Assembly (NCBI GenBank): GCA_902794535.1
Contig: CADBHQ010000017.1
Coordinates: 1-61,572 of the forward strand
Source of the DNA: Fibrobacter succinogenes
GTDB lineage: Bacteria; Fibrobacterota; Fibrobacteria; Fibrobacterales; Fibrobacteraceae
Length of the DNA: 61,572 bases
Direction: 5' to 3'
Shown here: positions 34,261 to 42,734 of the stretch, piece by piece
Numbering within the stretch: the stretch's first letter is position 1
Layout of the letters: each line of letters starts with the position of its first letter
The notes under the pieces: model-generated
Databases searched by the model: none
The model's input: the letters and a program-made list of their open reading frames with translations, nothing else
What the model was told of the DNA's origin: nothing
Position numbers and translations under genes: made by a program

Positions 34261-35547
34261 TTACAAATCTTTCGGCGGAACAATTGGCTTCTTGCGCATT
34301 TTTTTCATCTTATTCAAATTAGCTTTCATTTTCTCGCTAGGAGTTTTGTCGCCAGATTCCACTTTAAGCGAATCCGCCATCGCCTTCTTGTTGCGCTGTT
34401 CCTTTTCCATGTCGATATAGCGACCGCTTGCCATGGTCGCGCGGCCCAAAAGTTTGAGCGACTTGACCGCATTCTTTTGCGCATCGAACAGAATATGAAT
34501 CGTATCGCCCGCAGCTTCGTTCTTGCCCGAAACGGAGCGGTCTTTTTTCACATAGAAGTAAGTGCTTTGAGCCTTGCCCGACACCACCGCCTTGTCCATC
34601 TTGCCTTGATTAAAGTACAAGTCTAAACGGTCTCCGTCCATAAGGTTGCGATAGTCCTTTAGGTCGGTTTCATAGAAGAATCCGCGGGCATTCAAGTTCA
34701 CATAAAGGCGTTCAATCTTGTCGTTGTCGAACTGGGCGTAAAGCGTATCGCCAAAGGCTTCGGTCACACTGCCAGGGGCGTTTCTCTTGGGTTCTTCTTG
34801 CTGCACGCCGTGAGCATTGCGGATCACAAGCGCCGACTTGAGTGACTTTCCGGCAGAGTCTAGCACCAAGAAAATGGAATCACCCGTAAGGTGGTAATTT
34901 TTCATGTCGCAAGTCGGGTGGCCCTTCATGCTAAGCCAGTTGTTCTTGCGGTCAAAATAGCCCGTATCGCAAGTGACAACCATGTCGTTCTGCGTCACCT
35001 TTACCGAATCAAAGGCTTGAGCAAAAGCATCTTTCTTATTGTAAATAATGCGCCTAGCCGAAATCGTGACCGTATCGATTTTGCCGCTTTTCAATTTTTC
35101 GTACTGATAGAGTTTAGGCTTTTGCGGCATGGTAAGAATTTCTTTTTCGCGGTCGTATTCCAGATACTCGCCAGTAAACAAGTAGGAATCCGCCGAGTCG
35201 CCGGCAAACACCTCGTTCGAGGCGGTTGCAATTCCGGACTTCTTTCGGTACCATCCATTTTGTGCCTTAATGTAGCCCGAAGGGTGCGTGAATAGGAAGC
35301 CACCACTGCACTGCACGCTTTCGTCATTCTTGTTCCAGAAGGCGCGCTGTGTACGGAACTGGATGCTGTCATGAATAAAATGCACTCGCCCTTGCAGCAA
35401 GAGCGTTCCGCGCTTGCGGGCGACAGCAAGGCTGTCGGCATGTTTCATGATCAAGGGCGAGGTCTGTGCGGCGGCACTTGTCGCGAAAATCGCGACAAGG
35501 AGCAGCGGCAAAAGCCATTTCAAGCGAAGGCCGGAGCGATTGATCAT
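34261..35547 (-). CDS. lptA: LptA/OstA-like periplasmic LPS-transport protein (long form)
   Basis: The 428-residue protein has a signal peptide ([17 protein letters not shown]). Repeated OstA-type strands follow: [46 protein letters not shown], and [19 protein letters not shown]. Such domains stack as a beta-jellyroll bridge that carries LPS across the periplasm. It is more than twice the length of E. coli LptA, as seen in long LptA-like proteins of other phyla. The tail (about 395-428) is Lys-rich. The ATG overlaps the lptC stop (ATGA), so translation is coupled. The bridge function is inferred from family and position. Confidence 0.87.
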   Translation of the reverse strand: MINRSGLRLKWLLPLLLVAIFATSAAAQTSPLIMKHADSLAVARKRGTLLLQGRVHFIHDSIQFRTQRAFWNKNDESVQCSGGFLFTHPSGYIKAQNGWYRKKSGIATASNEVFAGDSADSYLFTGEYLEYDREKEILTMPQKPKLYQYEKLKSGKIDTVTISARRIIYNKKDAFAQAFDSVKVTQNDMVVTCDTGYFDRKNNWLSMKGHPTCDMKNYHLTGDSIFLVLDSAGKSLKSALVIRNAHGVQQEEPKRNAPGSVTEAFGDTLYAQFDNDKIERLYVNLNARGFFYETDLKDYRNLMDGDRLDLYFNQGKMDKAVVSGKAQSTYFYVKKDRSVSGKNEAAGDTIHILFDAQKNAVKSLKLLGRATMASGRYIDMEKEQRNKKAMADSLKVESGDKTPSEKMKANLNKMKKMRKKPIVPPKDL

Positions 35548-36413
35548 TGCTCGTCCCTCGATTTCGCTCTGGCTCGGTTACCCCTATTCCTGATTCTATC
35601 AATAAACTTCTTTTCGGCTTTTACCGCTGCCGAGTCCCTTGAGGACTCCGCCGCATTCTGCGCTGCAGATTTTGCGGCATTGACAACTGCGCCTTTAGAA
35701 ACATTTGCCAGAGGAGCAGGCGGTTGCGCAGGAACGGTAGTAGTTGCCGGAGTCGGAGCTGGCGTTGGAGCAGGGGCTGGGGCCGCCGAAGGAGGTGCCG
35801 GATTTGCCGCCTGGGCGCTATCACGCGTTTCAATTTCCTTAGCCTGCGACTTGTCTTCTTCTTTCAAGCGGCGAGCTGCATCTTGGAAAATGCCTGTTAC
35901 GTTCGAAAGAATGCGCCAGTTGTCCATGTGGGCGTCGCTCACAAAGCCACGACCTTGCAACACGTCGCCTTCTTCGCTCACCACGCGCACGTAGCTTTCA
36001 GTCGTCACCAAATTGTCGCCCTTGTTCCAAATCAAGGAGTCCGAACGTACCGAAGCCCCCTTGGGCGTAAGCGCATACACATGCCCGTAGGCATACACAT
36101 AGGTGAACTTCAAATCCATACGGCCGGAATCAGCACGCAAGAAAGCGGTACGTTCTCCGAGAGAATCGTAGATATCCACCAGCACCGGGCGCACAAACAC
36201 AACTTCTTTATCTCCCCAACGTTCCAAATAGGCCGTCTTTAATTTCCAAGCGAGCACGCCCTTGTCATAACTATCCATGAGGGTCGTGTCGGTAAAAAGC
36301 ATTTCGGGGCGTTCTACCTGCAACCAGGGCTTTTCTTCTTCAATTTCTTCGCAAGCGGTCACAACGAGACCGATCAGCAATAAAGGTATCAACGCCCACT
36401 TTTGAAGAATCAT
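35544..36413 (-). CDS. lptC: LptC-like lipoprotein of the LPS-transport system
   Basis: The start MILQKWALIPLLLIGLVVTAC (ATG 36413, 289 aa) gives a lipoprotein signal with lipobox VVTAC; the frame is open 13 codons further. The middle (about residues 25-185) carries the LptC/DUF1239 pattern: EMLFTDTTLMDSYDKGVLAWKLKTAYLER, FLRADSGRMDLKF, ALTPKGASVRSDSLIWNKGDNLVTTESYVRVV. The last 80 residues are a low-complexity Pro/Ala/Thr tail. Known LptC is a single-helix inner-membrane protein rather than a lipoprotein; a lipoprotein form as seen here is a variation. It is divergent from the LTA-synthase-like gene, with 39 nt between the starts. Confidence 0.82.
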   Translation of the reverse strand: MILQKWALIPLLLIGLVVTACEEIEEEKPWLQVERPEMLFTDTTLMDSYDKGVLAWKLKTAYLERWGDKEVVFVRPVLVDIYDSLGERTAFLRADSGRMDLKFTYVYAYGHVYALTPKGASVRSDSLIWNKGDNLVTTESYVRVVSEEGDVLQGRGFVSDAHMDNWRILSNVTGIFQDAARRLKEEDKSQAKEIETRDSAQAANPAPPSAAPAPAPTPAPTPATTTVPAQPPAPLANVSKGAVVNAAKSAAQNAAESSRDSAAVKAEKKFIDRIRNRGNRARAKSRDEQ

Positions 36414-36452
36414 AGGCCAAATATACATAATTTGATTTTCTATTTTAAGCAC

Positions 36453-38522
36453 ATGAAACCTTCTATTCTCAGCTTTTTGAAGAATGCGGCGGCAAGTTTA
36501 GCCCCCTTCCAGAAACTAGTTCTTATTTCGCTTGCGGCTTGGGTCACGCACATTTTACTTCGCGTACTGCTCCTGTTCCGCAGCAACCCTTACGGATTCC
36601 CGTTTGTCTCTAAGCCGGACTGGTTCATTTTCCATGCCGTTTGCATTGATTTTCTGTGGATTGTGAACGCCCTCGTGGTATTCCTGATTTTAGGCGGAAT
36701 CGTTTACCGAATCACCACCGGCAAGGCAACAGTCAAAGCGATTGTCGTAAAAATCGTCACCGTACTCTACGCCGTATTCCACACCGCGATTTTGCTTTTG
36801 ACGCTTTTGGATAACGAAACCCAGCGTTTCTTGGGTGGCCACCTGACTTTCGGACTTGTAGATACTTACAAGGACACGTCTTCTATCATTGTATTCTACG
36901 ACTACGTGGCAAACGACTTGTCCGTTCCGTACTTGCAGTTTGTGGTACTTGCGCTCATGCTCCCGCTAACTTACGGTGTTTACCGACTATTCTGCAAGTG
37001 GTACCGCCCGAACGACGGATTCTACGTGAAAAAATCCGTCATCGCAATGCTTGTATTCTACATCGCCTCTTACTTGTTCGTTTACTTTATCTGGACTGGC
37101 AACGCACGCATGACGAAGCTCCGTCCGGTTGTTGCACTAATTTATAACGATCTGTTCATTGCGAAAAAAGCCGTCAGCCTTTCCGAAGCAGATCTGAATA
37201 CTTACCGCACCGCTTACCAAAACTTGTGGCAAAAAATCGAAGGCGATTCCGACTGGCAATTCTCCGACGCCAAAGAAGGCAACGGGCTCCCGCTCTACCG
37301 CGTACCGAACGCAAGTCTCTTGAACAGTGAAAAACTCAAGGCCCAGCGTGAAATGCAGCCCAACTTTATTTTGGTGCTTATGGAATCGCAGCGTGGTCGC
37401 AATACGGGCTACATGAACCCGCAAATTCAGCCTTCACCCACCCCGTTCATGGATTCGCTCGCAGCCCATTCCCACGCATGGGTACGTATGCATACAAGCG
37501 GCGTTCCTACCACTGGCGGAGTGCTTTCGACGCACATCGGCATTCCTCACCATTCTCGCTTGGCTCAAGCAACGGACTTAGCCCACGTTACCATCCCAAG
37601 CTTTGTGCAGGTTCTGACAGAAAACGGCTACAGCACGCATTACATGTCGGCCGCCGACCCTGCCTGGGATAATCTGGGCGTTTGGATGTCCAAGTGGTAC
37701 ACCGCACAGCATTACAACCGCGAACGCGAAGATGACTCCACCTTCGTAGATCACGCCATTGAATATGTGCGCGACACGCTTTCTAAAGAAGGCAAGCCCT
37801 TCTTTGCCACACTCATGACGCGTTCGAACCACTATCCGTTCAACTTTGCCGCTGGCATGACCGACGAAGAAAAGAACCGCCCGTTGCAGGAACGCATCAA
37901 CGTGACCATGAATTATGCCGACAGGCAAATTGCACGATTCATTCACGCTGTTGAAAACGAGGAATGGTATAAGAATACCTACGTGATTATTATGGCAGAC
38001 CACGGATTCCCTCTGGGTGAAAATGGTGTTTCGACGATGAACGGTGGCGGATTTTCAAACATCAGTTGGATTCCGTTCTTTATTCACGGAAAGGGCTTAG
38101 AAGCCGTTCGCGACACGATGACCGCAGCACAAATTGATGTTGCGCCCACCGTACTTGAACTCGCAGGATTCGCCGTCCCGAACATATTCATGGGACATAA
38201 CTTGCTGCGCGGAAATGTAATGAAGGCAGACACTGTTGCCAATGATTCTGCCGCAGTCGATTCCACGATTAGCACCGAAGCAAAGGAAATTGCAGGCCTT
38301 TCGCTCGGCGCATACTCGGGCTATGCCGCTATTGGCCTTGACGGCTACCGCTTTATCGCGAAGTACCCCGCCCAAGATGAAACGCATATCTTTGCCGATA
38401 GCGACCTGCGCCAGGAAAACGAACTCACCGGCAAGCTACAAAAAGAAGAGGGCCACTTGTCAGCGACCCTCGATACATTGCTTAAGATTTCAGACTACAG
38501 CCTAGAGCACGGGTTACTCTAA
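36453..38522 (+). CDS. LTA-synthase-family membrane phosphotransferase (sulfatase superfamily)
   Basis: The 689 residues start at ATG 36453; the open frame extends 17 codons upstream into lptC. Five N-terminal transmembrane helices (about 18-218) precede an extracytoplasmic sulfatase-fold domain. Motifs: NFILVLMESQRGRN (metal Glu), HTSGVPTTGGVLSTHIG with a nucleophile-type Thr, TRSNHYPF, and VIIMADHGFPLGE (metal DH). LtaS and OpgB-type relatives transfer glycerol phosphate or phosphoethanolamine from phospholipids onto glycans or lipids. As a Gram-negative lacking teichoic acid, a role in decorating an envelope glycan is more likely (inference). It is convergent with the cytidylyltransferase gene, and the two ends overlap by 9 nt. 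Confidence 0.88.
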   Translation: MKPSILSFLKNAAASLAPFQKLVLISLAAWVTHILLRVLLLFRSNPYGFPFVSKPDWFIFHAVCIDFLWIVNALVVFLILGGIVYRITTGKATVKAIVVKIVTVLYAVFHTAILLLTLLDNETQRFLGGHLTFGLVDTYKDTSSIIVFYDYVANDLSVPYLQFVVLALMLPLTYGVYRLFCKWYRPNDGFYVKKSVIAMLVFYIASYLFVYFIWTGNARMTKLRPVVALIYNDLFIAKKAVSLSEADLNTYRTAYQNLWQKIEGDSDWQFSDAKEGNGLPLYRVPNASLLNSEKLKAQREMQPNFILVLMESQRGRNTGYMNPQIQPSPTPFMDSLAAHSHAWVRMHTSGVPTTGGVLSTHIGIPHHSRLAQATDLAHVTIPSFVQVLTENGYSTHYMSAADPAWDNLGVWMSKWYTAQHYNREREDDSTFVDHAIEYVRDTLSKEGKPFFATLMTRSNHYPFNFAAGMTDEEKNRPLQERINVTMNYADRQIARFIHAVENEEWYKNTYVIIMADHGFPLGENGVSTMNGGGFSNISWIPFFIHGKGLEAVRDTMTAAQIDVAPTVLELAGFAVPNIFMGHNLLRGNVMKADTVANDSAAVDSTISTEAKEIAGLSLGAYSGYAAIGLDGYRFIAKYPAQDETHIFADSDLRQENELTGKLQKEEGHLSATLDTLLKISDYSLEHGLL

Positions 38523-39251
38523 CGGAATCGTGGATTTCGCATTTTCGAAATCTTCGACCGTATCGAGTTCGCAAGAGAAATAATCCGACGCATCCAGAAC
38601 AGAATACGTATGACCCTGCGGGATCATGCGTTCAAAAGCGAGTTCGTAGAACGTATTTTCCAAATGTTCCACGTTCATCATCTTTTCAAGTTCTGCATAA
38701 AGAGCGCTGGAGTAAGCCGCACCGATTTTTTCGATGCCGAGGCTTTCGCCTGCTGCGGCCTTCGGGGAGCAGGTCTTGCTAATTTCAGAAATATTTCCGT
38801 CGGCGCCCAAGACAACCTTCATTTCTTCTTCGCCGAGTTCATGGCGAATCAGCGTGAGCACGTTGTCAGCTTTAGAAGCGAGCACGTTCTTCACAATTTG
38901 CGGGTCATAAAGCAGGTCGCTGTCGAGCAACAGGAATTCCTTGCCCGCAACCGCCTTGCCTGCAAGCCAAAGCGAATAAATATTATTCGTAGAATCGTAA
39001 AGAGCGTTATGAATGAAAGTGACGCGAATGGAATCACCATAATGATCCTTCACGAAGTTTTCAATCATGTGATTCAGGTAACCCGTTACAATCACGAATT
39101 CCTGAATGCCAGCGCCCTTCAAAGCGTCCATGGAGCGTTCCAAAAGCGAGCGACCCGAGCGACCCTTCACATCCAAAAGGCACTTGGGCGTGTTATCGGT
39201 CAGCGGGCGCAAACGCTTCGCCATTCCTGCAGCAAGAATTACAGCAATCAT
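38514..39251 (-). CDS. Cytidylyltransferase-type nucleotidyltransferase (LicC-like)
   Basis: A 245-residue nucleotidyltransferase starting MIAVILAAGMAKRLRPLT, with the NTP-binding LAAGxxKRLxPLT loop, PKCLLDV, VTGYLNHMI and the metal LLLDSDLLYD. The TNNIYSLWLA stretch is typical of LicC-like phosphocholine cytidylyltransferases and of related 2-aminoethylphosphonate or phosphoethanolamine enzymes, and differs from hexose-1-phosphate types. The ATG overlaps the stop of the PLP gene (ATGA), and the upstream operon includes licD. It would make a CDP-activated head group for transfer by LicD. Which substrate is used cannot be read from the sequence. Confidence 0.85.
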   Translation of the reverse strand: MIAVILAAGMAKRLRPLTDNTPKCLLDVKGRSGRSLLERSMDALKGAGIQEFVIVTGYLNHMIENFVKDHYGDSIRVTFIHNALYDSTNNIYSLWLAGKAVAGKEFLLLDSDLLYDPQIVKNVLASKADNVLTLIRHELGEEEMKVVLGADGNISEISKTCSPKAAAGESLGIEKIGAAYSSALYAELEKMMNVEHLENTFYELAFERMIPQGHTYSVLDASDYFSCELDTVEDFENAKSTIPLE

Positions 39252-40282
39252 ACGGCAGCACAACGCTTGATGGTGTCGACCACCACCTGTATCTGTTCTT
39301 TACGGCCAAGCGTAATACGCAAGCAATCTTCGAGGCCCTTGTCGCTCATGAACTTGATCTTGTAATCCTGTTCAGCCATGGCCTTCTGCAAGGCTTCCTT
39401 AATGCGGGTCGGGTACTTGATCAGAATGAAGTTTGCGACACTCTTGTAAACCTTGAAGCCCGGGAGATTGCCAAGTTCTTTCTTGAACAGCTGGCGGTCC
39501 CATTCCATGTCGTCGGCGACCTTGCGATAATGATCTTCGCTTTCGATAGCGGCCATTGCCACAGCTTCGCTAAAGCGGTTGTAGCCGAGGTACTTATTGG
39601 CGTAGCTCAGGAACGATTCATGACCCTTACCCATAAAGCCGAAGCCCATGCGGAGTCCCGGGAGGCCGAAGAACTTGGAAAGGGTGCGGGAAATAATCAA
39701 GTTCGAATACTTGCTCACGAGCGGAGCAATGTAAGCGGTATCCGTCGTGATGAACGATGCGTAAGCTTCGTCAATCAGCACCATCGTATCGTTCGGGATA
39801 TTTTCCATGATGCGGCCGATTTCTTCGGGCGTCAGGCAGTTACCGGTCGGATTGTTCGGAGAAGCGAGAAGCAACATACGCGGGTGAATCTTGTTCGTGA
39901 GCGCGATGACTTCGTCAACATCGTAGGCGAAAGTATCTTCTTTTTCGTGGAGCGGATACATTTCAAAAGAACCGCCACATTCACCGGCAATACGGTTATA
40001 GTACCACCAAGAAAATTCCGGAATCATGATGGTCTTGTTTTCGCCCACCATCAGGTAGTAATGGACAGCGTTCTTGAGAATGTCTTCGCCACCATAACCG
40101 AGCAGCACCTGTTCTTCGGGCACGTTATAGATTTCGGAGAGCTTTACCGAGAAAATGCTCTTTTTGCCTTCGTCATAAATACGGGTGTAAAAGCAGAGCT
40201 GTTCGGGGTCAAAATTCTTGACCGCGTCAAGCACCTTCTGCGAAGGTTTGAAGTTGAATTCGTTTCTGTCCAAGTAGTTCAT
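39248..40282 (-). CDS. PLP-dependent aminotransferase fold I enzyme (HisC-like), probably head-group biosynthesis
   Basis: A 344-residue class I/II fold enzyme. Motifs: SPNNPTG (141-147), DEAYASF (Asp171, PLP nitrogen contact), and ISRTLSKFFGLPGLRMGF with Schiff-base Lys203. It looks like histidinol-phosphate aminotransferase, and automatic annotation would call it hisC. Its location between a LicD gene and a cytidylyltransferase gene, overlapping the latter by 4 nt, argues for a different job. HisC-like proteins of this subgroup include phosphoserine or phosphothreonine decarboxylases that make ethanolamine phosphate. That assignment is inference; a true histidine-pathway enzyme cannot be excluded. 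Confidence 0.85.
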   Translation of the reverse strand: MNYLDRNEFNFKPSQKVLDAVKNFDPEQLCFYTRIYDEGKKSIFSVKLSEIYNVPEEQVLLGYGGEDILKNAVHYYLMVGENKTIMIPEFSWWYYNRIAGECGGSFEMYPLHEKEDTFAYDVDEVIALTNKIHPRMLLLASPNNPTGNCLTPEEIGRIMENIPNDTMVLIDEAYASFITTDTAYIAPLVSKYSNLIISRTLSKFFGLPGLRMGFGFMGKGHESFLSYANKYLGYNRFSEAVAMAAIESEDHYRKVADDMEWDRQLFKKELGNLPGFKVYKSVANFILIKYPTRIKEALQKAMAEQDYKIKFMSDKGLEDCLRITLGRKEQIQVVVDTIKRCAAV

Positions 40283-40343
40283 ATTTTACCTTTTACGGGG
40301 CCGGGCCCCGATTTCAAATTTCTTTCAAAATATAAGTTTTTCC

Positions 40344-41153
40344 TTATTTCCACCACACGTCAAGACCGTGATTGTAGCGTTTTTCTTCGGGCGGAAGCTG
40401 CATATAGTCGCGGTAGAATTCCGACAGGTAGTAATCATAGTTCTTGTAACCGCTAAATTTGCGGTTTTCGAACGGATAATCGACCGTTTCCGCAATTTTT
40501 TCCAAATCGAGGATACGGTCTGTTTTGGTATCGAAGAAGAGCGTTGCCACTCGGCCCGAATGGTTTGTCGGATAGCGGCGAATCACGCGTTCCACATAAC
40601 GGCAGAAACGCTTTTTGCCCACAACGCAGGCAACGGCGTAGAAGAACCGCTTATACAAAAGCGTCCAGGCATCGTAACCCTTCGACTTAAAGTCCGTTGT
40701 AATGGCAAGCGTAATCACACGCAAAAAGCTACAATACAGCACGAACGCCTTTTCCCAGAAACGGGATTTCGGAAGGCCATCAAGCGGGAAGATATCGACC
40801 CAGATACCCATTTCACCCTTATGGCGTTCCATCTTGACCGTAGTACGGTTATCGTAGGCTTTGGCAAACGGATAAAAGTAACCATCGCAAGTGTCATCGA
40901 CCAACGTGAGCCATTCCTTATGAGCAGGCGCATTCTTGTCCTTGAGAATGGCAATCAGCTTTTCATAGTCTTCGCGCAAAAGGCAAATGTCGATGTCATC
41001 GTCCCAAGGAATGTAACCCTTGTGGCGCACCGCCCCCAAAAGCGTGCCGTAAGCAAGGCTATACTTCAAGTTGTTTTCTTTGCAAATGCGTTCAATTTCG
41101 TCCAGAATGCTCATCTGGATTTCGCGACATTCTTGCTGTTCAATCTTTTTCAT
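40344..41153 (-). CDS. licD: LicD-family phosphocholine-type transferase
   Basis: A 269-residue protein with the diagnostic LicD motif YSLAYGTLLGAVRHKGYIPWDDDIDICLLRE (near residues 32-60); its aspartates bind metal. LicD enzymes move phosphocholine, or a similar phospho-alcohol, from a CDP carrier onto surface sugars. EMGIWVDIFPLDGLP is a second conserved block. It overlaps the flippase stop by ATGA and lies 62 nt before the PLP gene, inside a four-gene block with the flippase, PLP enzyme and cytidylyltransferase. The acceptor is presumably a capsule or O-antigen-like glycan (inference). Confidence 0.92.
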   Translation of the reverse strand: MKKIEQQECREIQMSILDEIERICKENNLKYSLAYGTLLGAVRHKGYIPWDDDIDICLLREDYEKLIAILKDKNAPAHKEWLTLVDDTCDGYFYPFAKAYDNRTTVKMERHKGEMGIWVDIFPLDGLPKSRFWEKAFVLYCSFLRVITLAITTDFKSKGYDAWTLLYKRFFYAVACVVGKKRFCRYVERVIRRYPTNHSGRVATLFFDTKTDRILDLEKIAETVDYPFENRKFSGYKNYDYYLSEFYRDYMQLPPEEKRYNHGLDVWWK

Positions 41154-42598
41154 TTCGAGTTCCCCGATGTAATAGCATTACGGTCCTTGTCCATCTTTTT
41201 CTTGACCACAAGGCCATAAGCGCCCAAGGCCAAGAGAATCAAAACGTAAACGCCCGCCTTTTGGGGCATAGACAAGACAATCACCTGTGTATTGATGGCG
41301 ATATAGAAAGCGACCAAGGCGATAATCCAACCCACCTGCGACAAGAGGCGCAAGGAATACGGTTGCAGGCCCATTTTCAAGAGGTAAATGTTATTGCAAA
41401 TGATGGCGACCACATTGTAGCAAAGCATGGAAAGTGCTGCACCCACCAAGCCGAAGGTCGGAATCAGCAGGTAGCCCGACGCAAGCGCCACACCAAGCGA
41501 GATGATGTCCATAATGAGCGAATAAAGGCTCTTGCCCATTCCGTTCAAGACCACCAAGGACATGCCACCAAAGCCAGCCACCAAGTGCACCAAAAGCAAA
41601 ATACCAAGCGTTTCCGGCTGCACAATGAAATCCTTACCTGCAATGCCCAAAATCAAATCTGGGAACAGCACGATAAAGAAACCAATCATAAGCTGGATAA
41701 AGGTGACCATGAAAACGCAGTAGCTGTAAACCGGCTTGAGGTCCGTCTTAAGGCGACCTTTGTCCATGCCCGCCACCACCGGCGTAAGAATCGGCGTAAA
41801 GCCCACGCGAATAGTCTGCAGTGCATTCGAAATCGTGACCATGATACCATAAGCACCCGCTTTTTCAGGTCCAAGGAACAGCATGACCATCCAGAGGCTC
41901 GAACGGATCAAGAAAGAGGACACAAATTCATCGACACCCAACGGGAGCGAATAGCGCAACAGCACCCAAGAAACGGTCTTGTGCGGGCGAAGTGGCATTT
42001 CGGGGAACTGACGGCGTAACAGAACAAAATGCACGCAGAAGCCCACCACCTGACCCACCAAGAGACCGAGCGGAAGCGCATGCGGAATGCCCATAAAGTG
42101 GAGTGCAATCGAAGTAGCCGGCGCAAGAGTCACCGTCAAGAAGGAATTCACAAACACTGCATTTTGCGGGCGGCGATTTCCTTCGGAAGCGGTACTGAAA
42201 ACGTACGTACCCACATAGAACAGGAGCGACAACGCATACCACGGAAGTTCCTTGGAAATGTAGGGCGTAAACGAACCTACAAAAATCACCGCGGTGCAAA
42301 GAATTGCAATAGCAGCCGAAATCCAGAAGGATTCCATAATGCCGTCGTAACGGGGACGACCCTGCAAGCCATTTTGTGGCAGATACCAATACAGACCCTT
42401 ATCGAGGCCGAGTGTTGCCGAATGCGCAATCGTCAAAAGGAGCGTCTGCGCCGAGACAAAGATTCCAAATTCGGCGGCGCCAAAAATACGCGCCATCACA
42501 AAAGTCAAAAGCGGTCCGCAAACCTTGAGGATTGTCCCCACCACGTTTACGATCATCGCCTTTTTTAAGAACTTACTGTCTGTTTCCAGATTTCCCAT
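41150..42598 (-). CDS. Polysaccharide flippase-like membrane protein (Wzx/MVF superfamily)
   Basis: The start is MGNLETDSKFLKKAMIVNVVG (ATG 42598, 482 aa); the frame is open 15 codons upstream with no family similarity. Twelve to fourteen hydrophobic segments follow. The opening FLKKAMIVNVVGTILKVCGPLLTFVMARIFGAAEFGIFVSAQTLL is typical of oligosaccharide flippases that move lipid-linked glycan repeats across the inner membrane. It is first in a minus-strand operon with licD, the PLP enzyme and the cytidylyltransferase, so it probably exports the glycan that they decorate. The initiation site has only a weak purine stretch. Confidence 0.88.
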   Translation of the reverse strand: MGNLETDSKFLKKAMIVNVVGTILKVCGPLLTFVMARIFGAAEFGIFVSAQTLLLTIAHSATLGLDKGLYWYLPQNGLQGRPRYDGIMESFWISAAIAILCTAVIFVGSFTPYISKELPWYALSLLFYVGTYVFSTASEGNRRPQNAVFVNSFLTVTLAPATSIALHFMGIPHALPLGLLVGQVVGFCVHFVLLRRQFPEMPLRPHKTVSWVLLRYSLPLGVDEFVSSFLIRSSLWMVMLFLGPEKAGAYGIMVTISNALQTIRVGFTPILTPVVAGMDKGRLKTDLKPVYSYCVFMVTFIQLMIGFFIVLFPDLILGIAGKDFIVQPETLGILLLVHLVAGFGGMSLVVLNGMGKSLYSLIMDIISLGVALASGYLLIPTFGLVGAALSMLCYNVVAIICNNIYLLKMGLQPYSLRLLSQVGWIIALVAFYIAINTQVIVLSMPQKAGVYVLILLALGAYGLVVKKKMDKDRNAITSGNSK

Positions 42599-42734
42599 AA
42601 TCGCTCGCAATATAGAAAAATACACCCCGCCCCCAAAGCACATTTGGGCTAGGAACAGTAAGTAGTCGATGATTAGGCGATTTACAAGGATGAATTACAC
42701 AAGTTACCCGTAAAAAAATGCTATCTTCACTACC

